The notes: generated by a model from the letters alone, not told the origin. 38,491 nucleotides of DNA from Bacillota bacterium (GCA_021828405.1 JAKARZ010000017.1:1-38491); one strand, 5' to 3'. Positions 1 through 8,544 are shown, numbered from the stretch's first letter. Program-made: numbers and translations.

Positions 1-130
1 CCGCGCAGCTAGCCCGATTCGGCGGCGGTGGTGATGGCACGGCAACTTTTCGGGGCCGGATGGCGTTCTCTGCAGGAACGGGATCATCACATGGCCATAC
101 CGTGGCTGGCTGGAAGGGAGAGAGGTCGCT

Positions 131-1084
131 ATGCTACCACTTCTGGGATGGCGTGGCCGGGTCGCGGTGGCGGTGGCCACGGTGGCGCTGGCGGGATGCG
201 GAGCCGTCCCGTGGGCGACACCGTCCAAGCAACCACACCCTATCGTACGCAAGCCGGCCGTGAGCCGCTCGGACCGAAGCACCAAGAAACCCTCGGGGTC
301 GGGGACGCCGACCGCGTGCCCCGCATGGCTCGTGGACGATGTGAAAGTGGCGGCGGCGGCCAAGTTACCGGTCCCCACGGAACAGCTCCAGGGTTTTGAG
401 GCCGGACATGTGGGAGAGACTGCCGTTAAGGCGTGGCTAGGAGGCTCGTCCCAGGAGTCGGTGGACGAGCTGCTGCAGGGTTGGGTCATTCAAGGCCTCT
501 CCGCTCAGCGCGGCGCCGAGGCGCTCGCGCTGTTTACCTATACGGGCCGACACATCTTCCCTGTGGGGAGCCTAGGCACCGCAGGCACGGCCCTCACGCT
601 GAGCGTGCCATCGCCGACATCGGGCGAGCGAGCGTGGATCGCACAAGATGGGTTGCCGCCTCCGCCGACATCGGGTCCGCTCCAACTTATGGTTACGGTC
701 GACACCGTGGTTCCCCCAGGCGGACTGGCGGCGGAGCTTGGCGCCTTCCTGGTGGCGGCCCATGGGAACCTCGGCAGCCTGGCGGACATGTACCCCGTGG
801 CCGCGTCGGCCCCCACCGGCTATGTCACCTATGCGGGAACCGCCAATCCGGGGGACTACGGCAACCTGCTCCAGGGGGGCTGCACCGGGGAGCCGGTGGC
901 CACCACCGCGCCGGACCTGGTGTCCGGGGCCGTCGTGCAGATGCCCTATTGGAGCAGCACGGAGGCCAACGCCATTTCGATCGGATTCGCACCCGGCCAT
1001 GTGGTGGTGGAGAGCGAGCATGCCGCCATGATGCAGGTGGCATGGTATGCCGAACCGGCGATCACGGTACCGCCCCCCGCTTGA
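131..1084 (+). CDS. Predicted secreted lipoprotein of unknown function
   Basis: A 317-residue protein with a clear lipoprotein signal: a short basic n-region (Arg8, Arg10), a hydrophobic stretch of Val/Ala, and a lipobox ending L-A-G-C at about residues 20-23. It would be exported, lipidated on the cysteine and anchored to the outer face of the membrane. The segment after the cysteine is rich in Pro, Ser, Thr and Lys, as is usual for a flexible tether. The remainder has alternating small and hydrophobic residues and no enzyme motif I recognise. The ATG at 131 follows a purine-rich GGGAGAGAGG sequence. It stands alone on the plus strand with no operon partner. The export signal is seen directly; the function is unknown. 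Confidence 0.75.
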   Translation: MLPLLGWRGRVAVAVATVALAGCGAVPWATPSKQPHPIVRKPAVSRSDRSTKKPSGSGTPTACPAWLVDDVKVAAAAKLPVPTEQLQGFEAGHVGETAVKAWLGGSSQESVDELLQGWVIQGLSAQRGAEALALFTYTGRHIFPVGSLGTAGTALTLSVPSPTSGERAWIAQDGLPPPPTSGPLQLMVTVDTVVPPGGLAAELGAFLVAAHGNLGSLADMYPVAASAPTGYVTYAGTANPGDYGNLLQGGCTGEPVATTAPDLVSGAVVQMPYWSSTEANAISIGFAPGHVVVESEHAAMMQVAWYAEPAITVPPPA

Positions 1085-1458
1085 GGAACGCGCCGGGCTC
1101 TTGCGGCAGAGTTGGGGCGAGCGTGGCACGAGATGGTCATGACGTCCGCCGAGCCCGCCGCGACGGAAGCTTACACCCGCCGGCAGTTCAAGTGCCTACG
1201 CTCCGTCGTCGGACCGGGCGGACTGTTCGGGAAAAGTCCGGTGCTGAGGTCGTGCCACCGCGCCGATACCCGCCGCATTCCTGAAGCTGCTGGCGGCGCC
1301 GCCTGGGAGCGCGGCCACGAGCACGCCTTCGGCGTCAATGTCATGCCGGATGCAGTGGCGTCGAGCCGTGCCGCCATCGCCGAATCGGCGAGAGACGCTG
1401 CCGAGCGGACTCCTCGGGGTTCCCGAGCCCCAGTGGCGCTTTGAAACCAGGGGTGTAA
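1085..1458. other. Gene-free stretch with one copy of a diverged repeat
   Basis: No convincing coding region. It holds one copy (1331-1358) of a 28-bp sequence that recurs at 2422-2449 with 22 of 28 bases identical. Possible decayed coding sequence; nothing else recognised. Confidence 0.4.
1331..1358 (+). repeat. Diverged direct repeat, copy 1 (partner at 2422-2449)
   Basis: This 28-bp stretch matches 2422-2449 at 22 of 28 positions in the same orientation. Both read as G-V-(N/D)-V-M-P-D-A-V in the same frame, so they may be remnants of one duplicated coding element flanking the MntA/HepT pair. Confidence 0.4.
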
Positions 1459-1863
1459 TCAACCGGGGTTGGACTCGCCCGCCCGCATGTGAGACGCCCA
1501 CCTGCGGAGCACCTTCGCGTGGCCCGGCAGCCGCTCCATAATCTCCCGTGCCACGTCTTCTTGGTATGTGTGGCTCGTCAGGTTCCGGTCATCCACCATC
1601 ACCAGCGCTGCTTCCGCCTGCCCCTCGTCTAAGAAGCCGGCGCTGTGGCTGGCCCGCACCCAGGCTTTCGGCGAGGCCGCAGCGACGCCCTCCTGTGACA
1701 GCAGCACAGCACGCGCCGCCTTCCACACAGCTTCAAACGTGTGCTCGAAGCGCTGAATCGCGGCATCGCGCTCAATGTCGGTAGTGGGGGGCAGCGCCAG
1801 CAACCACTCCAGCGAACTCAGCGCTCGGTCGGCGGTGTGAATCGCGGTCACCGCTCGGTCCAC
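1459..1863 (-). CDS. HEPN-domain toxin, HepT / nucleotidyltransferase-substrate-binding family (HI0074-like)
   Basis: A 134-residue all-helical protein of the HEPN superfamily, the group first described as nucleotidyltransferase substrate-binding proteins. The motif R-N-L-T-S-H-T-Y near residue 95 matches the family's conserved R-X4-6-H ribonuclease signature. In known MntA-HepT pairs the HEPN protein is an RNase toxin, and the partner nucleotidyltransferase silences it by adding AMP to a tyrosine beside the motif; the tyrosine is present here two residues after the His. The start overlaps the end of the upstream partner gene by 16 bp, so the two are translationally coupled with the nucleotidyltransferase first. 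Family assignment is firm; toxin activity is inferred from family knowledge. Confidence 0.85.
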   Translation of the reverse strand: MDRAVTAIHTADRALSSLEWLLALPPTTDIERDAAIQRFEHTFEAVWKAARAVLLSQEGVAAASPKAWVRASHSAGFLDEGQAEAALVMVDDRNLTSHTYQEDVAREIMERLPGHAKVLRRWASHMRAGESNPG

Positions 1864-2186
1864 AAGATCCCCTCCTGTCTCACCACGTCACGCAGCGCGG
1901 TGCCCGCCCGGTGCAGATCGACCAGGTCCACGTTATAGGGCACGAGAGACTCCTCTAACGCCTCGCGAATCTCCGCCAGCAGGATCGGGGAGGTGGGGCC
2001 AGGGCCATCAATGGCGACGTCGATGTCGGAAAACCGCTGGGCGGTGTGCCGAGCAAACGATCCAAACAAGTACACGCGGCACGGAGTGCCCGCCAACTTG
2101 CCCAAGACAATGCGGCGCACGGCCGCTGTGGGATCTCGGGTGGCGGCTCGCGGGACGTCCACCTCATCACCCCCTCCAGCAACCAT
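1848..2186 (-). CDS. Minimal nucleotidyltransferase (MntA-like antitoxin)
   Basis: A 112-residue protein with the nucleotidyltransferase signature G-S-F-A-R-x8-S-D-I-D-V-A: the GSF loop followed by the DxD metal-binding pair. A third acidic residue lies in the segment N-V-D-L-V-D. Family members of this length pair with HEPN proteins and AMPylate them. The reading frame is open much further upstream (to 2435), but that extension is proline/arginine-rich and unlike the family. The ATG at 2184-2186 gives the usual family length, although no strong ribosome binding site precedes it. The 16-bp overlap with the HEPN gene supports a two-gene toxin-antitoxin operon. Start choice is the weakest part. 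Confidence 0.82.
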   Translation of the reverse strand: MVAGGGDEVDVPRAATRDPTAAVRRIVLGKLAGTPCRVYLFGSFARHTAQRFSDIDVAIDGPGPTSPILLAEIREALEESLVPYNVDLVDLHRAGTALRDVVRQEGILWTER

Positions 2187-2421
2187 TAGTGCGGATCTGC
2201 CGGCACATCGGGCAAACGCGCTCAGCTCCCGATCAGGCGCGGCACCAACTTCCGGTGGGAGAAACTTGGGCGTCCGCTCCGGCGGGACTCGAGACGATGG
2301 GGCGGGCACCGGGCCAACCGAGTCTCGTGGTGGCGGCAGGACTCGCCTCTCCGACCCTCGGGCCGCGCCCTTGGTCGGCTGCATTCTGCTTCCCCCCCCT
2401 TGCGAATGGCGAGTAAGCCTC

Positions 2422-2449
2422 GGGGTTGACGTCATGCCAGATGCGGTGG
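2422..2449 (+). repeat. Diverged direct repeat, copy 2 (partner at 1331-1358)
   Basis: Second copy of the 28-bp sequence described at 1331-1358, in the same orientation, on the other side of the nucleotidyltransferase/HEPN genes. Confidence 0.4.
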
Positions 2450-2483
2450 TCTTCGGGGTGCACGCGGACGACCCTGCGGCGGC

Positions 2484-2672
2484 CTAATCGGCGAGCTGAC
2501 GCGACGGGGTGGATGCATCGGCGTTGAGCGCCATCGCCCGCTTCTGGGCACAGCGGCGCCGCTCCCGCGCCACAAGTTCCATCAGCGGCTGATTCTAGTG
2601 GTCGCCCCGCGCGGCCAGCACCCGTGGCACGCGATGGGCCCCGCCACCACACGCGAGATCCACCACCTTCAT
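2484..2672 (-). pseudogene. Short coding remnant with an internal stop
   Basis: From an ATG at 2670-2672 the minus strand reads a 25-residue segment containing V-V-D-L-A-C-G-G-G-A-H, then a TAG at 2595-2597. The same frame continues with 36 credible residues (rich in E, R, A, with M-E-L-V-A-R-E-R-R-R) to a TAG at 2484-2486. The first part resembles the glycine-rich motif I of SAM-dependent methyltransferases. A gene fragment broken by a nonsense mutation is the simplest reading; the family call is weak. Confidence 0.3.
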
Positions 2673-2724
2673 GTTTTCAGCGCTGATTCAGGACCTGCAG
2701 ACCGCTCTCTGCCGACGGCCCGCT

Positions 2725-3334
2725 CTAGGCATCCGATTCTTTGTCCAAGAGCCCGGCGGCCAGGCACTCCGCCGCGCCCGACGTGAAGCGAGCGCCCCGA
2801 AGGACGGTCGCGGCCCCAACCCACCCTTCCAGGCGGCGGCCGTCCACGCGCATCGCTCCGTCGTGCCAGCGCCTGGCCTCCGCCGGCCCCACGGGGGAAA
2901 ACGTGGGTTACGGTGACCAGCGCCACCTCGCGCACCACCAGGGTCGGCCACGTTCCTCCGCATGGCCTCCCAGCACCACCTCAACGCCGGCGAGGCGCTC
3001 CGTGACTTGGAACACCCCAAGCCATCGCAAGAGCTCCTGCCACGAGTGGATGACCCGGTTTTTCATCCCCAGCCGGTTGGAGACCACCGCTTGGACAACT
3101 GGGGGGTCAGACTCTCGGGGCCGGTTGCGAAAAACAAGTCCACATAGGCCGTGTGGCAACCGGCGCGGTCCAGTTCCGAGAGCACCACCTTGCCCACGCG
3201 GGCTTTTCCGGTCCGCCGTGGCCCCGCCACGTCGAAGCGCCGGCGGCTGACGAGTTCCACCGCCCGGCAAGGAACGCTTCGCGGTCCACCACGTCGTCTG
3301 CCCCGGGCGGCGTGCCGACCGGAAACCAGGGCAC
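2725..3334 (-). pseudogene. Frameshifted P-loop ATPase pseudogene
   Basis: Good protein sequence continues only by switching frame several times. The order is P-G-A-D-D-V-V-D-R-E-A-F (to about 3270), then a frame containing F-D-V-A-G-P-R-R-T-G-K-A-R-V-G-K with a Walker A-like G-P-R-R-T-G-K and L-F-F-A-T (3260-3105). Next comes a frame with V-I-H-S-W-Q-E-L-L-R-W-L-G (to about 2940), then V-A-L-V-T-V-T-H-V-F, then a last frame ending L-L-D-K-E-S-D-A at a TAG (2725-2727). At least four frameshifts make it non-functional as a single protein. The N-terminal part resembles archaeal-type AAA ATPases, the same broad class as the intact gene at 3474-4658, so it may be a dead paralogue. The start is probably GTG at 3332-3334. 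Confidence 0.6.
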
Positions 3335-3357
3335 CGTGGGCCTAAGTCACTTCCCGG

Positions 3358-3398
3358 CACTACACTGCATGTAGTGTTATACGACAAGAACTGTAGTG
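3358..3398. promoter_or_regulatory. Palindrome plus third half-site upstream of the ATPase pseudogene
   Basis: CACTACA (3358-3364) and TGTAGTG (3370-3376) form a perfect 7-bp inverted repeat around a 5-nt centre. A further TGTAGTG lies at 3392-3398. The stretch is AT-richer than its surroundings and lies immediately upstream, on the minus strand, of the pseudogene start, where a promoter and operator would be expected. The repeat is seen directly; the operator role is inferred. Confidence 0.5.
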
Positions 3399-3473
3399 TC
3401 GCCACGACGCGATGTCGCGGTATCCCAATGGTGGTGGAAAGTGCTGACCGGTCCCCACGCCGCCCGATGCCGG

Positions 3474-4658
3474 CTAATTGAGGGCCCTGCGGAGGAATCC
3501 GTCAAACATCGGCACCGTGAAGTCGATCTGGCCCCAGCGAGGAGCGAAGCAGAGACCCCGGTGAATCAGGCTATCCCGCACCGATCCCACCTGTTGCACT
3601 GTCCGTCGCATGGCCTTGGCCACCTGGGCGGTGGCGTGTGGCCCCGGCCCCAAGTGGGCCATCGCGCGTAGATAGGCCCGCTCACTGTCCGTTGTGCGGT
3701 CGAAACGCACGCGAAAAAAGCTTCCGTCCAACTCCGCCTCCGCCACGGGGATGGCCTGCATGACGTCCTCAAGGCCAATGTGGCTGGGACCCGGTGCTAC
3801 ATCCCAGCTGGTCTTGCCAAACTCCTGGAGAAAGTACGGGTATCCCTCCGACGCCTCTGCCACGCGCAGAATGGCCTCATCCGCCCAATCCACCCCCTCG
3901 TCCCATGCGGGCCGGGACAGGGCTTCCGCAATATCGGGCGGCGACAGCGCACCGATGTCCACAAAAGTAAACATGCGCTCCACATATGAACGCACCTCGC
4001 CCAACAGGCCCGGAAGCGACGGCAGACCCGCCCCCGCCACCTGGATCGGCAGGGATACCTGCTCCACACGGTGCATGCCCACGATGAGGGCGGCGAGGTC
4101 CTGGGGAGCCAGGTACTGCAGTTCGTCCAGCGTGATGAGGACGCCGGCCGAAAGCGCTCGGGCGGCTTCTCCGGTCTCGCGGAGCAGTCCCGCCAAATCG
4201 ATGGCCAAATCGCCCGAATCGGCCGGACCGGGAACAGCGGCCACTTCCAAGGTGAACTCGGGTCCCTGAGGCAGACGCACCGAGAAGGCCTTTAAAACGC
4301 CCAACGCTCGCTGCACCTGGGCTCTGGCTGCTCGGGCAATGGGCTGACGCTGGCGAGCTTCGAGTTGCAGCAGCACTCGCCGTACAGCCGATGCGACCTC
4401 GCGTGCAAAGTCCATCCCGTCGCCCGCCTCAATGTGTTCGTGCACATACCCAAAGCCCACCGCGCGTGACGCGAACTCCGCCAACAACACGGTCTTGCCC
4501 ACGCCGCGCCGGCCGGTCAGCATGATGCCTTTGGCCGACCGGCCGATGAGCCGTCGTTGCAGCGCGACGTCCATATCCTCCAATGGCTGCTGCCGACCCA
4601 CCAGCGCCGGCGGAGGAGCACCGGCCCCTGGGCTGTACGGGTTCTTCACGCGGTTCAC
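3474..4658 (-). CDS. Archaeal-type AAA ATPase (ATP-binding protein)
   Basis: A 394-residue P-loop ATPase. Walker A is G-R-R-G-V-G-K-T (about residues 49-56, Lys55), preceded by the family's V-G-R-Q motif at residues 20-23. Walker B is L-I-T-L-D-E-L-Q-Y-L with Asp178 and Glu179. The C-terminal third looks like a winged-helix region, with A-T-A-Q-V-A-K-A-M-R followed by I-H-R-G-L. This layout matches the archaeal ATPase / AAA_16-like proteins common near mobile elements and toxin loci, which act as stand-alone NTPases of unclear role. The ATG at 4656-4658 sits just downstream of two tandem 13-bp repeats that could be its operator. It has no close same-strand partner. ATPase activity is well supported; the cellular role is unknown. 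Confidence 0.85.
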   Translation of the reverse strand: MNRVKNPYSPGAGAPPPALVGRQQPLEDMDVALQRRLIGRSAKGIMLTGRRGVGKTVLLAEFASRAVGFGYVHEHIEAGDGMDFAREVASAVRRVLLQLEARQRQPIARAARAQVQRALGVLKAFSVRLPQGPEFTLEVAAVPGPADSGDLAIDLAGLLRETGEAARALSAGVLITLDELQYLAPQDLAALIVGMHRVEQVSLPIQVAGAGLPSLPGLLGEVRSYVERMFTFVDIGALSPPDIAEALSRPAWDEGVDWADEAILRVAEASEGYPYFLQEFGKTSWDVAPGPSHIGLEDVMQAIPVAEAELDGSFFRVRFDRTTDSERAYLRAMAHLGPGPHATAQVAKAMRRTVQQVGSVRDSLIHRGLCFAPRWGQIDFTVPMFDGFLRRALN

Positions 4659-4665
4659 GAGCCAA

Positions 4666-4697
4666 AGTATAACCAGTTGTCGGGAGTATAGCCAGTT
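4666..4697 (-). promoter_or_regulatory. Tandem 13-bp repeats just upstream of the ATPase gene
   Basis: On the plus strand AGTATAACCAGTT (4666-4678) and AGTATAGCCAGTT (4685-4697) differ at one base and are spaced 19 bp apart start to start. They begin 8 bp upstream of the ATPase start codon in an unusually AT-rich patch. A repressor operator or phased binding site is likely by position; the regulator is unknown. Confidence 0.5.
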
Positions 4698-5400
4698 CCC
4701 GATACTTTCCTAACGGAGCTATAACTTTTTTGGCGGCCAGTAGATCTGTGGAATCCCACGCTATCTGACCGGGATCGGGCGGGATTGTCTCATGGTCGCT
4801 GACCGCGACCGAATCGGCCTCTGGATCGCAGCCTGACGCGAAACCTCCTTATCGGGTTGCCGGGCCCCCGGCCGCCGTCGTTCGCTCGAGGCTTTGGATC
4901 CCGAAGGAGCGTAAAGTAAGACCCCGGCTGCCTTGCGTCCGTCCAGACGTCAGCCGGTATCCCCACCGTGACCAGCCTAACAGTTCCCCATGCGGCTGAG
5001 CTGCACCCCGCCCCATGAAAAACAGGACTCCGGACCGTCGACGCGAAGGAGCAGAAGCGCTCCCGTGAGGAGGTCGGTTTCTCTGTGGTCTTGCGAGGCC
5101 CGTAACAGTTTGACCCGGCGCGCCGTGGGTATCTCGCCTTGTCGCGGCCCCTCGGGGCTAGCACGCGGAACAGTTCTCCACGGCCCTGGCGGGCCCCCAC
5201 CAGGAATGAAAAGACGGGCCGGCGAATCGTCGCGTCCCTGCGCCTGGCGGAGGTCGTGGCATCTGTGGGCCTGCGAGCCCAACGAACCGTTGGACCGGCG
5301 CCCCGGGGAGGGCACCACCCGTTGTGGGGACCGCCCAGAGCGGTGACCCCGTGCGTCAGACGCCGGCACACAACGCTAGGGGCAGAAGGAGGGGACCACG
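4698..5400. other. Gene-free stretch upstream of the IS110 remnant
   Basis: No credible gene on either strand, although long frames stay open because of GC content. The last 250 bp or so precede an IS110-type transposase start. In IS110-family elements that non-coding side carries the bridge RNA, so decayed IS sequence is a reasonable explanation, but I cannot confirm a structured RNA by eye. Confidence 0.35.
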
Positions 5401-5680
5401 ATGGCGATCGTATGGGATCGGTGCGCCGGCATCGATCGGGGGACGAAGAGTCTGGGGGTCGCCTCAGGGTGGGGCTGGACAAAACCGTGCGGACGTATGG
5501 CACCCCCACCCGCGAGCTGACCGCGTTGCGGGATTGGCTGACCGCCCCCCGCTGCCAGGCCGTGGCGATGGAGGCGACCGGCTCGTCCGGGAAGCCCGTG
5601 GGGAATGTCCTGGAACACGCGAGACCCACCATCGTCCATGCGCATCGCCCCGTCGTGCCGCAAGCGTCGCCGCATGATGG
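5401..5680 (+). pseudogene. IS110-family transposase, N-terminal remnant, frameshifted
   Basis: From the ATG at 5401, preceded by GGAGG, the frame gives M-A-I-V-W-D-R-C-A-G-I-D-R-G-T-K-S, which matches the start of IS110 transposases (C-x-G-I-D-x-x-K, containing the first acidic residue of the DEDD RuvC-like site). After about 40 residues the homology moves to another frame: V-R-T-Y-G-T-P-T-R-E-L-T-A-L-R-D-W-L, then V-A-M-E-A-T-G-S-S-G-K-P-V, matching the family's M-E-S/A-T-G segment with the second acidic residue. It fades after about 5660, with no catalytic C-terminal Tnp domain. A dead fragment of an insertion sequence. Confidence 0.75.
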
Positions 5681-5888
5681 GGGGAAGTCAGTCATGGTGG
5701 ATTCCTCCGTCGGGGACCGCGATTGCGCGGCGCCCCGGGCACTGGGGCTCACTGGCCAGGTGTCGCAAGAGCCTGTAGTCCCGCTGGTGATGCTCGAGGC
5801 TCAGATGGCGAGTGAGGCGGCGGGTCGGTGCCGCGGGCGCTTCACGGCAGGCCGGGCGAGCCCGCCGTTCCTCTGATAGACTCAGGCC

Positions 5889-7793
5889 ATGAGCACAAAC
5901 ATACTGACGCCCGGCGAGCTGAGCCAGCTCCGCGAGATTTCCGCCATCGCCGTCCACCCCACCGACGGCCGCATCCTGTACGTGGAGGCGGGCTTTGACG
6001 GCGACACCCGCACCAGTTGCCTGATGGCGCTCGGCACCGACAACACGATAGAGCGGCGGCTTGCGCAGCACACCGTCGCGAGTCCGGTGTGGAGTCCGGA
6101 CGGGATGTGGCTCTACTTTCTCATGCGCCAGGACGAGCACCAGCACGTGATGGGCTGGGATGGCCGCCATGCGCCTGTCTCCTTGGCCCGTTTTGCCGGG
6201 GCGGTGCGGCGGCTGGAGGTATCTCCCGATGGGACGCGCCTCGTGTTGGAGCACTTGCCCGCCGCGGACGGGTCCACCCGGCCGCGGGTGCTGACCCACG
6301 AGCGGTTTGAGGCCAATGGGCTCGGTTTCTTGGGCGACCGCACGTGGCAAGTGCATGTTGTCGGCGTGGCGGATGGGTCGACCCATCAGGTGGGGTCGGC
6401 CGCGTGGCACCACTTCGCACCCACCTGGTCTCCTGACGGCCGCTCGCTGGCGCTGGTGACCACCCGCCGCCGGGACTGGGATCTGGAGTGGGTGTGGGAC
6501 GTGTACACGGTTGAGCTGGCCGACGACCAGTGGGTGAAGCTCACCAATTCGGATGGAGTGGCGGCGCTGCCGACGTGGTCGCGCGACGGGCGGCGACTGG
6601 TGTTCTATCACAATCATTCGGCCATCACGGGATCGACGCAGGATTATCACCTGATGGCGGTCGACTGCGACCGTCCGGGTGCCGTGGACTGTTGGACTCA
6701 TGCGCTGGACCGTGGGGCATACGTGGCGGAGCCGCCCGGCGCTGGCGGCACGCGCCCCACCGAGTTGGCGGACGGTCGCTTTGTGTGGCAGTCCAACTGG
6801 GGTGGGGTCACCAAGCTGGTGGCCACCGCGCCCTGCGGCCCCAGCACCGTCATGCTTGAGGGGGTCAGCACCCTGGCGCTGGCGGCCAACCGGATGGATG
6901 GCGCGGGGCTGGTGCTCCTTCCCGATCGCCCCGCGGAGCTTGGGCGGGTGAATCTGGCGGAAGGGCGGGCCACCCGGGTGACCGACCTGAACCCGTGGCT
7001 TCGCACCGTGGGGAGCCCTGCGGCGCCGCGTCTGGTGGCGCTTGGGTCCCCCGACGGTCCGGTGGAGGGCTGGGTGTGGGAGCGGGAGGGACTCGCGGAG
7101 CCCGCCCCTCTCCTGATGCAGATGCACGGGGGCCCGCATGGGGCGGCCGGCCCGTACTTCAACTTCACCACGGCGATGCTGGTGAGCCACGGCTATCGCG
7201 TGGCGGCGGTGAACTTTCGCGGGAGCGGCGGCTACGGCCAATCGTTTGCCGACCTCATCTTAGGGGATTGGGGCACGCGGGAAGGGGAGGACACCGTACG
7301 CCTCATCGATCAGCTGGTGGAGGAGGGCGTGGCCCAGGCCGACCGGGTGGGCGTGTTTGGGGGCAGCTACGGCGGGTTCATGACCAACTGGCTCATCACC
7401 CGGTACCCGGACCGGTTTCAGGCGGCCGTGACCATGTCGACCATCTCCAATCTCGTGTCGTTGGCGTACGGCGATGACCACTGGGAGTCGCTGGCCGGCG
7501 ACATGGGCGGCTGGCCCTACGAAATCCCCGAGTACTATCGGGACCACTCCCCCCTGGCGCGGGTGGCGGACATCAAGGCGCCCCTCCTGATTCTCCACGG
7601 GGATGAAGACCGCACGTGTCCGCCGATGGAGGCGGCCATGCTCTTTTCCGCCCTCCGCACGCAGCGGAAGCCGGTGACGTGGGTGCGGTACCCCGGGGAG
7701 AGCCACGGATTTTTGGGCCAGGGCCGACTGGAGACGCGCATTGACGCCAACGAGCGCATCCTGGGGTGGTTTGCGCAGCACCTGGCCACGTGA
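5889..7793 (+). CDS. S9 family peptidase (prolyl oligopeptidase / acylaminoacyl-peptidase type)
   Basis: A 634-residue serine peptidase with the two-domain S9 layout. The N-terminal two thirds is a beta-propeller with repeated W-S-P-D-G / S-P-D-G-T blades, and the C-terminal third is an alpha/beta hydrolase. The catalytic triad is visible: Ser493 in G-G-S-Y-G-G, Asp574 in H-G-D-E-D-R-T-C-P, and His606 in E-S-H-G-F. The oxyanion segment H-G-G-P-H is also present. There is no signal peptide, so it is probably cytoplasmic and cleaves or deblocks short peptides. Length is normal for the acylaminoacyl-peptidase/dipeptidyl-peptidase branch. The ATG at 5889 lacks a strong Shine-Dalgarno. It looks like a chromosomal housekeeping gene between mobile debris and defence genes. 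Confidence 0.93.
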   Translation: MSTNILTPGELSQLREISAIAVHPTDGRILYVEAGFDGDTRTSCLMALGTDNTIERRLAQHTVASPVWSPDGMWLYFLMRQDEHQHVMGWDGRHAPVSLARFAGAVRRLEVSPDGTRLVLEHLPAADGSTRPRVLTHERFEANGLGFLGDRTWQVHVVGVADGSTHQVGSAAWHHFAPTWSPDGRSLALVTTRRRDWDLEWVWDVYTVELADDQWVKLTNSDGVAALPTWSRDGRRLVFYHNHSAITGSTQDYHLMAVDCDRPGAVDCWTHALDRGAYVAEPPGAGGTRPTELADGRFVWQSNWGGVTKLVATAPCGPSTVMLEGVSTLALAANRMDGAGLVLLPDRPAELGRVNLAEGRATRVTDLNPWLRTVGSPAAPRLVALGSPDGPVEGWVWEREGLAEPAPLLMQMHGGPHGAAGPYFNFTTAMLVSHGYRVAAVNFRGSGGYGQSFADLILGDWGTREGEDTVRLIDQLVEEGVAQADRVGVFGGSYGGFMTNWLITRYPDRFQAAVTMSTISNLVSLAYGDDHWESLAGDMGGWPYEIPEYYRDHSPLARVADIKAPLLILHGDEDRTCPPMEAAMLFSALRTQRKPVTWVRYPGESHGFLGQGRLETRIDANERILGWFAQHLAT

Positions 7794-8168
7794 AGTTGGC
7801 AAGTGGCGATGCAATCGCCGTGGAAGGCCCACGCCTCAAAAAACTCGTCAGAGCCCTCGAGCGGGCGGCCAGGCCGGGGAACCTGCACGCAGTCCTGAGG
7901 GTGGTCATGGCCGCGGGAGATATCCGTCAAATGGCGTGCCGCCGCCGGCTCCGGGGGATATAGCTTGTGCCCATCGGGACTTTGCGCACGTGAGCAAGGC
8001 TCGTCTCGCCGGCAAAAGCGCGAGCGTGGATTACATTGCCAGGGCGCCTTCGGCGGTTGATATAGGCCGCCGATGGATTGCTGGGTGTGAGGCAAGGCCG
8101 ATAATGCGAGCGACACTAGGATCCGTGGTCCGGGCAATCGGAATCGACCGCGACGGGAGAGAGACAAC
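7794..8168. other. Gene-free stretch between peptidase and ferredoxin
   Basis: No convincing gene. A short plus-strand frame ending near 7963 reads a plausible helical stretch (L-K-K-L-V-R-A-L-E-R-A-A-R) but overlaps the peptidase end and has no ribosome binding site. The ferredoxin promoter must lie here; no clear -35/-10 pair is visible. Confidence 0.35.
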
Positions 8169-8420
8169 ATGGCGCACGTGGTGACCTCGGCCTGCATCGA
8201 CGAGCGCACGTTTGAGCCCGAGTGCGAGCGTGCGTGTGAGGAGATGGCCATTCGCCGCGGCCGCTTCACCCGGCTCATCGACCCCGACACCTGCATGGAC
8301 TGCGGCCGCTGCGAGCCGGTCTGCCCGGTGGGGGCCATCTTTTCCGCCGCGCGGGCGCCCGTCCCCGAGTATGAATGGATCGCCCGGAATCGGGCGTGGC
8401 GTCAGGAGGCGCTGTCGTAG
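8169..8420 (+). CDS. Small ferredoxin with a C-terminal 4Fe-4S motif
   Basis: An 83-residue iron-sulfur protein. The classical 4Fe-4S ligand set C-x2-C-x2-C-x3-C-P occupies Cys42, Cys45, Cys48 and Cys52 (C-M-D-C-G-R-C-E-P-V-C-P). The N-terminal half has Cys9, Cys19 and Cys23, spaced like the first-cluster region of seven-iron ferredoxins rather than a second complete 4Fe-4S motif. It therefore probably carries one 4Fe-4S cluster plus a 3Fe-4S or altered cluster. It acts as a soluble electron carrier; its partner enzyme is not in the window. The ATG follows GGGAGAGAG. It converges with the BrxL-like gene ending at 8545, with only 124 bp between them and no strong terminator. Confidence 0.88.
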   Translation: MAHVVTSACIDERTFEPECERACEEMAIRRGRFTRLIDPDTCMDCGRCEPVCPVGAIFSAARAPVPEYEWIARNRAWRQEALS

Positions 8421-8544
8421 GTGCGGCCGGGCCCAGAGGGGTCCTTAGTGCTTTGGGTGTGCCTCCCACACCAGGGTCGCTGCACGGCATGTCATCCCCA
8501 GGCGGCGCTCGCACGCGGTCGGGAAGGGGCAGGAACGCATCGCT

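Noticed and set aside
2187..2435. N-terminal extension of the nucleotidyltransferase
   Set aside because: Proline- and arginine-rich, without homology; minimal nucleotidyltransferases are about 100-115 residues.
4790..5752. 320-codon minus-strand frame over the IS110 region
   Set aside because: Low-complexity Arg/Ser/Pro composition and it runs antisense through the transposase remnant.
5688..7241. 517-codon minus-strand frame opposite the S9 peptidase
   Set aside because: Antisense shadow of a gene with an intact catalytic triad; composition dominated by His, Arg, Pro and Gly.
8421..8544. Possible bidirectional terminator between the ferredoxin and the BrxL-like gene
   Set aside because: There is a short GGTGTG/CACACC hairpin, but no U-run on either strand and only a 6-bp stem.
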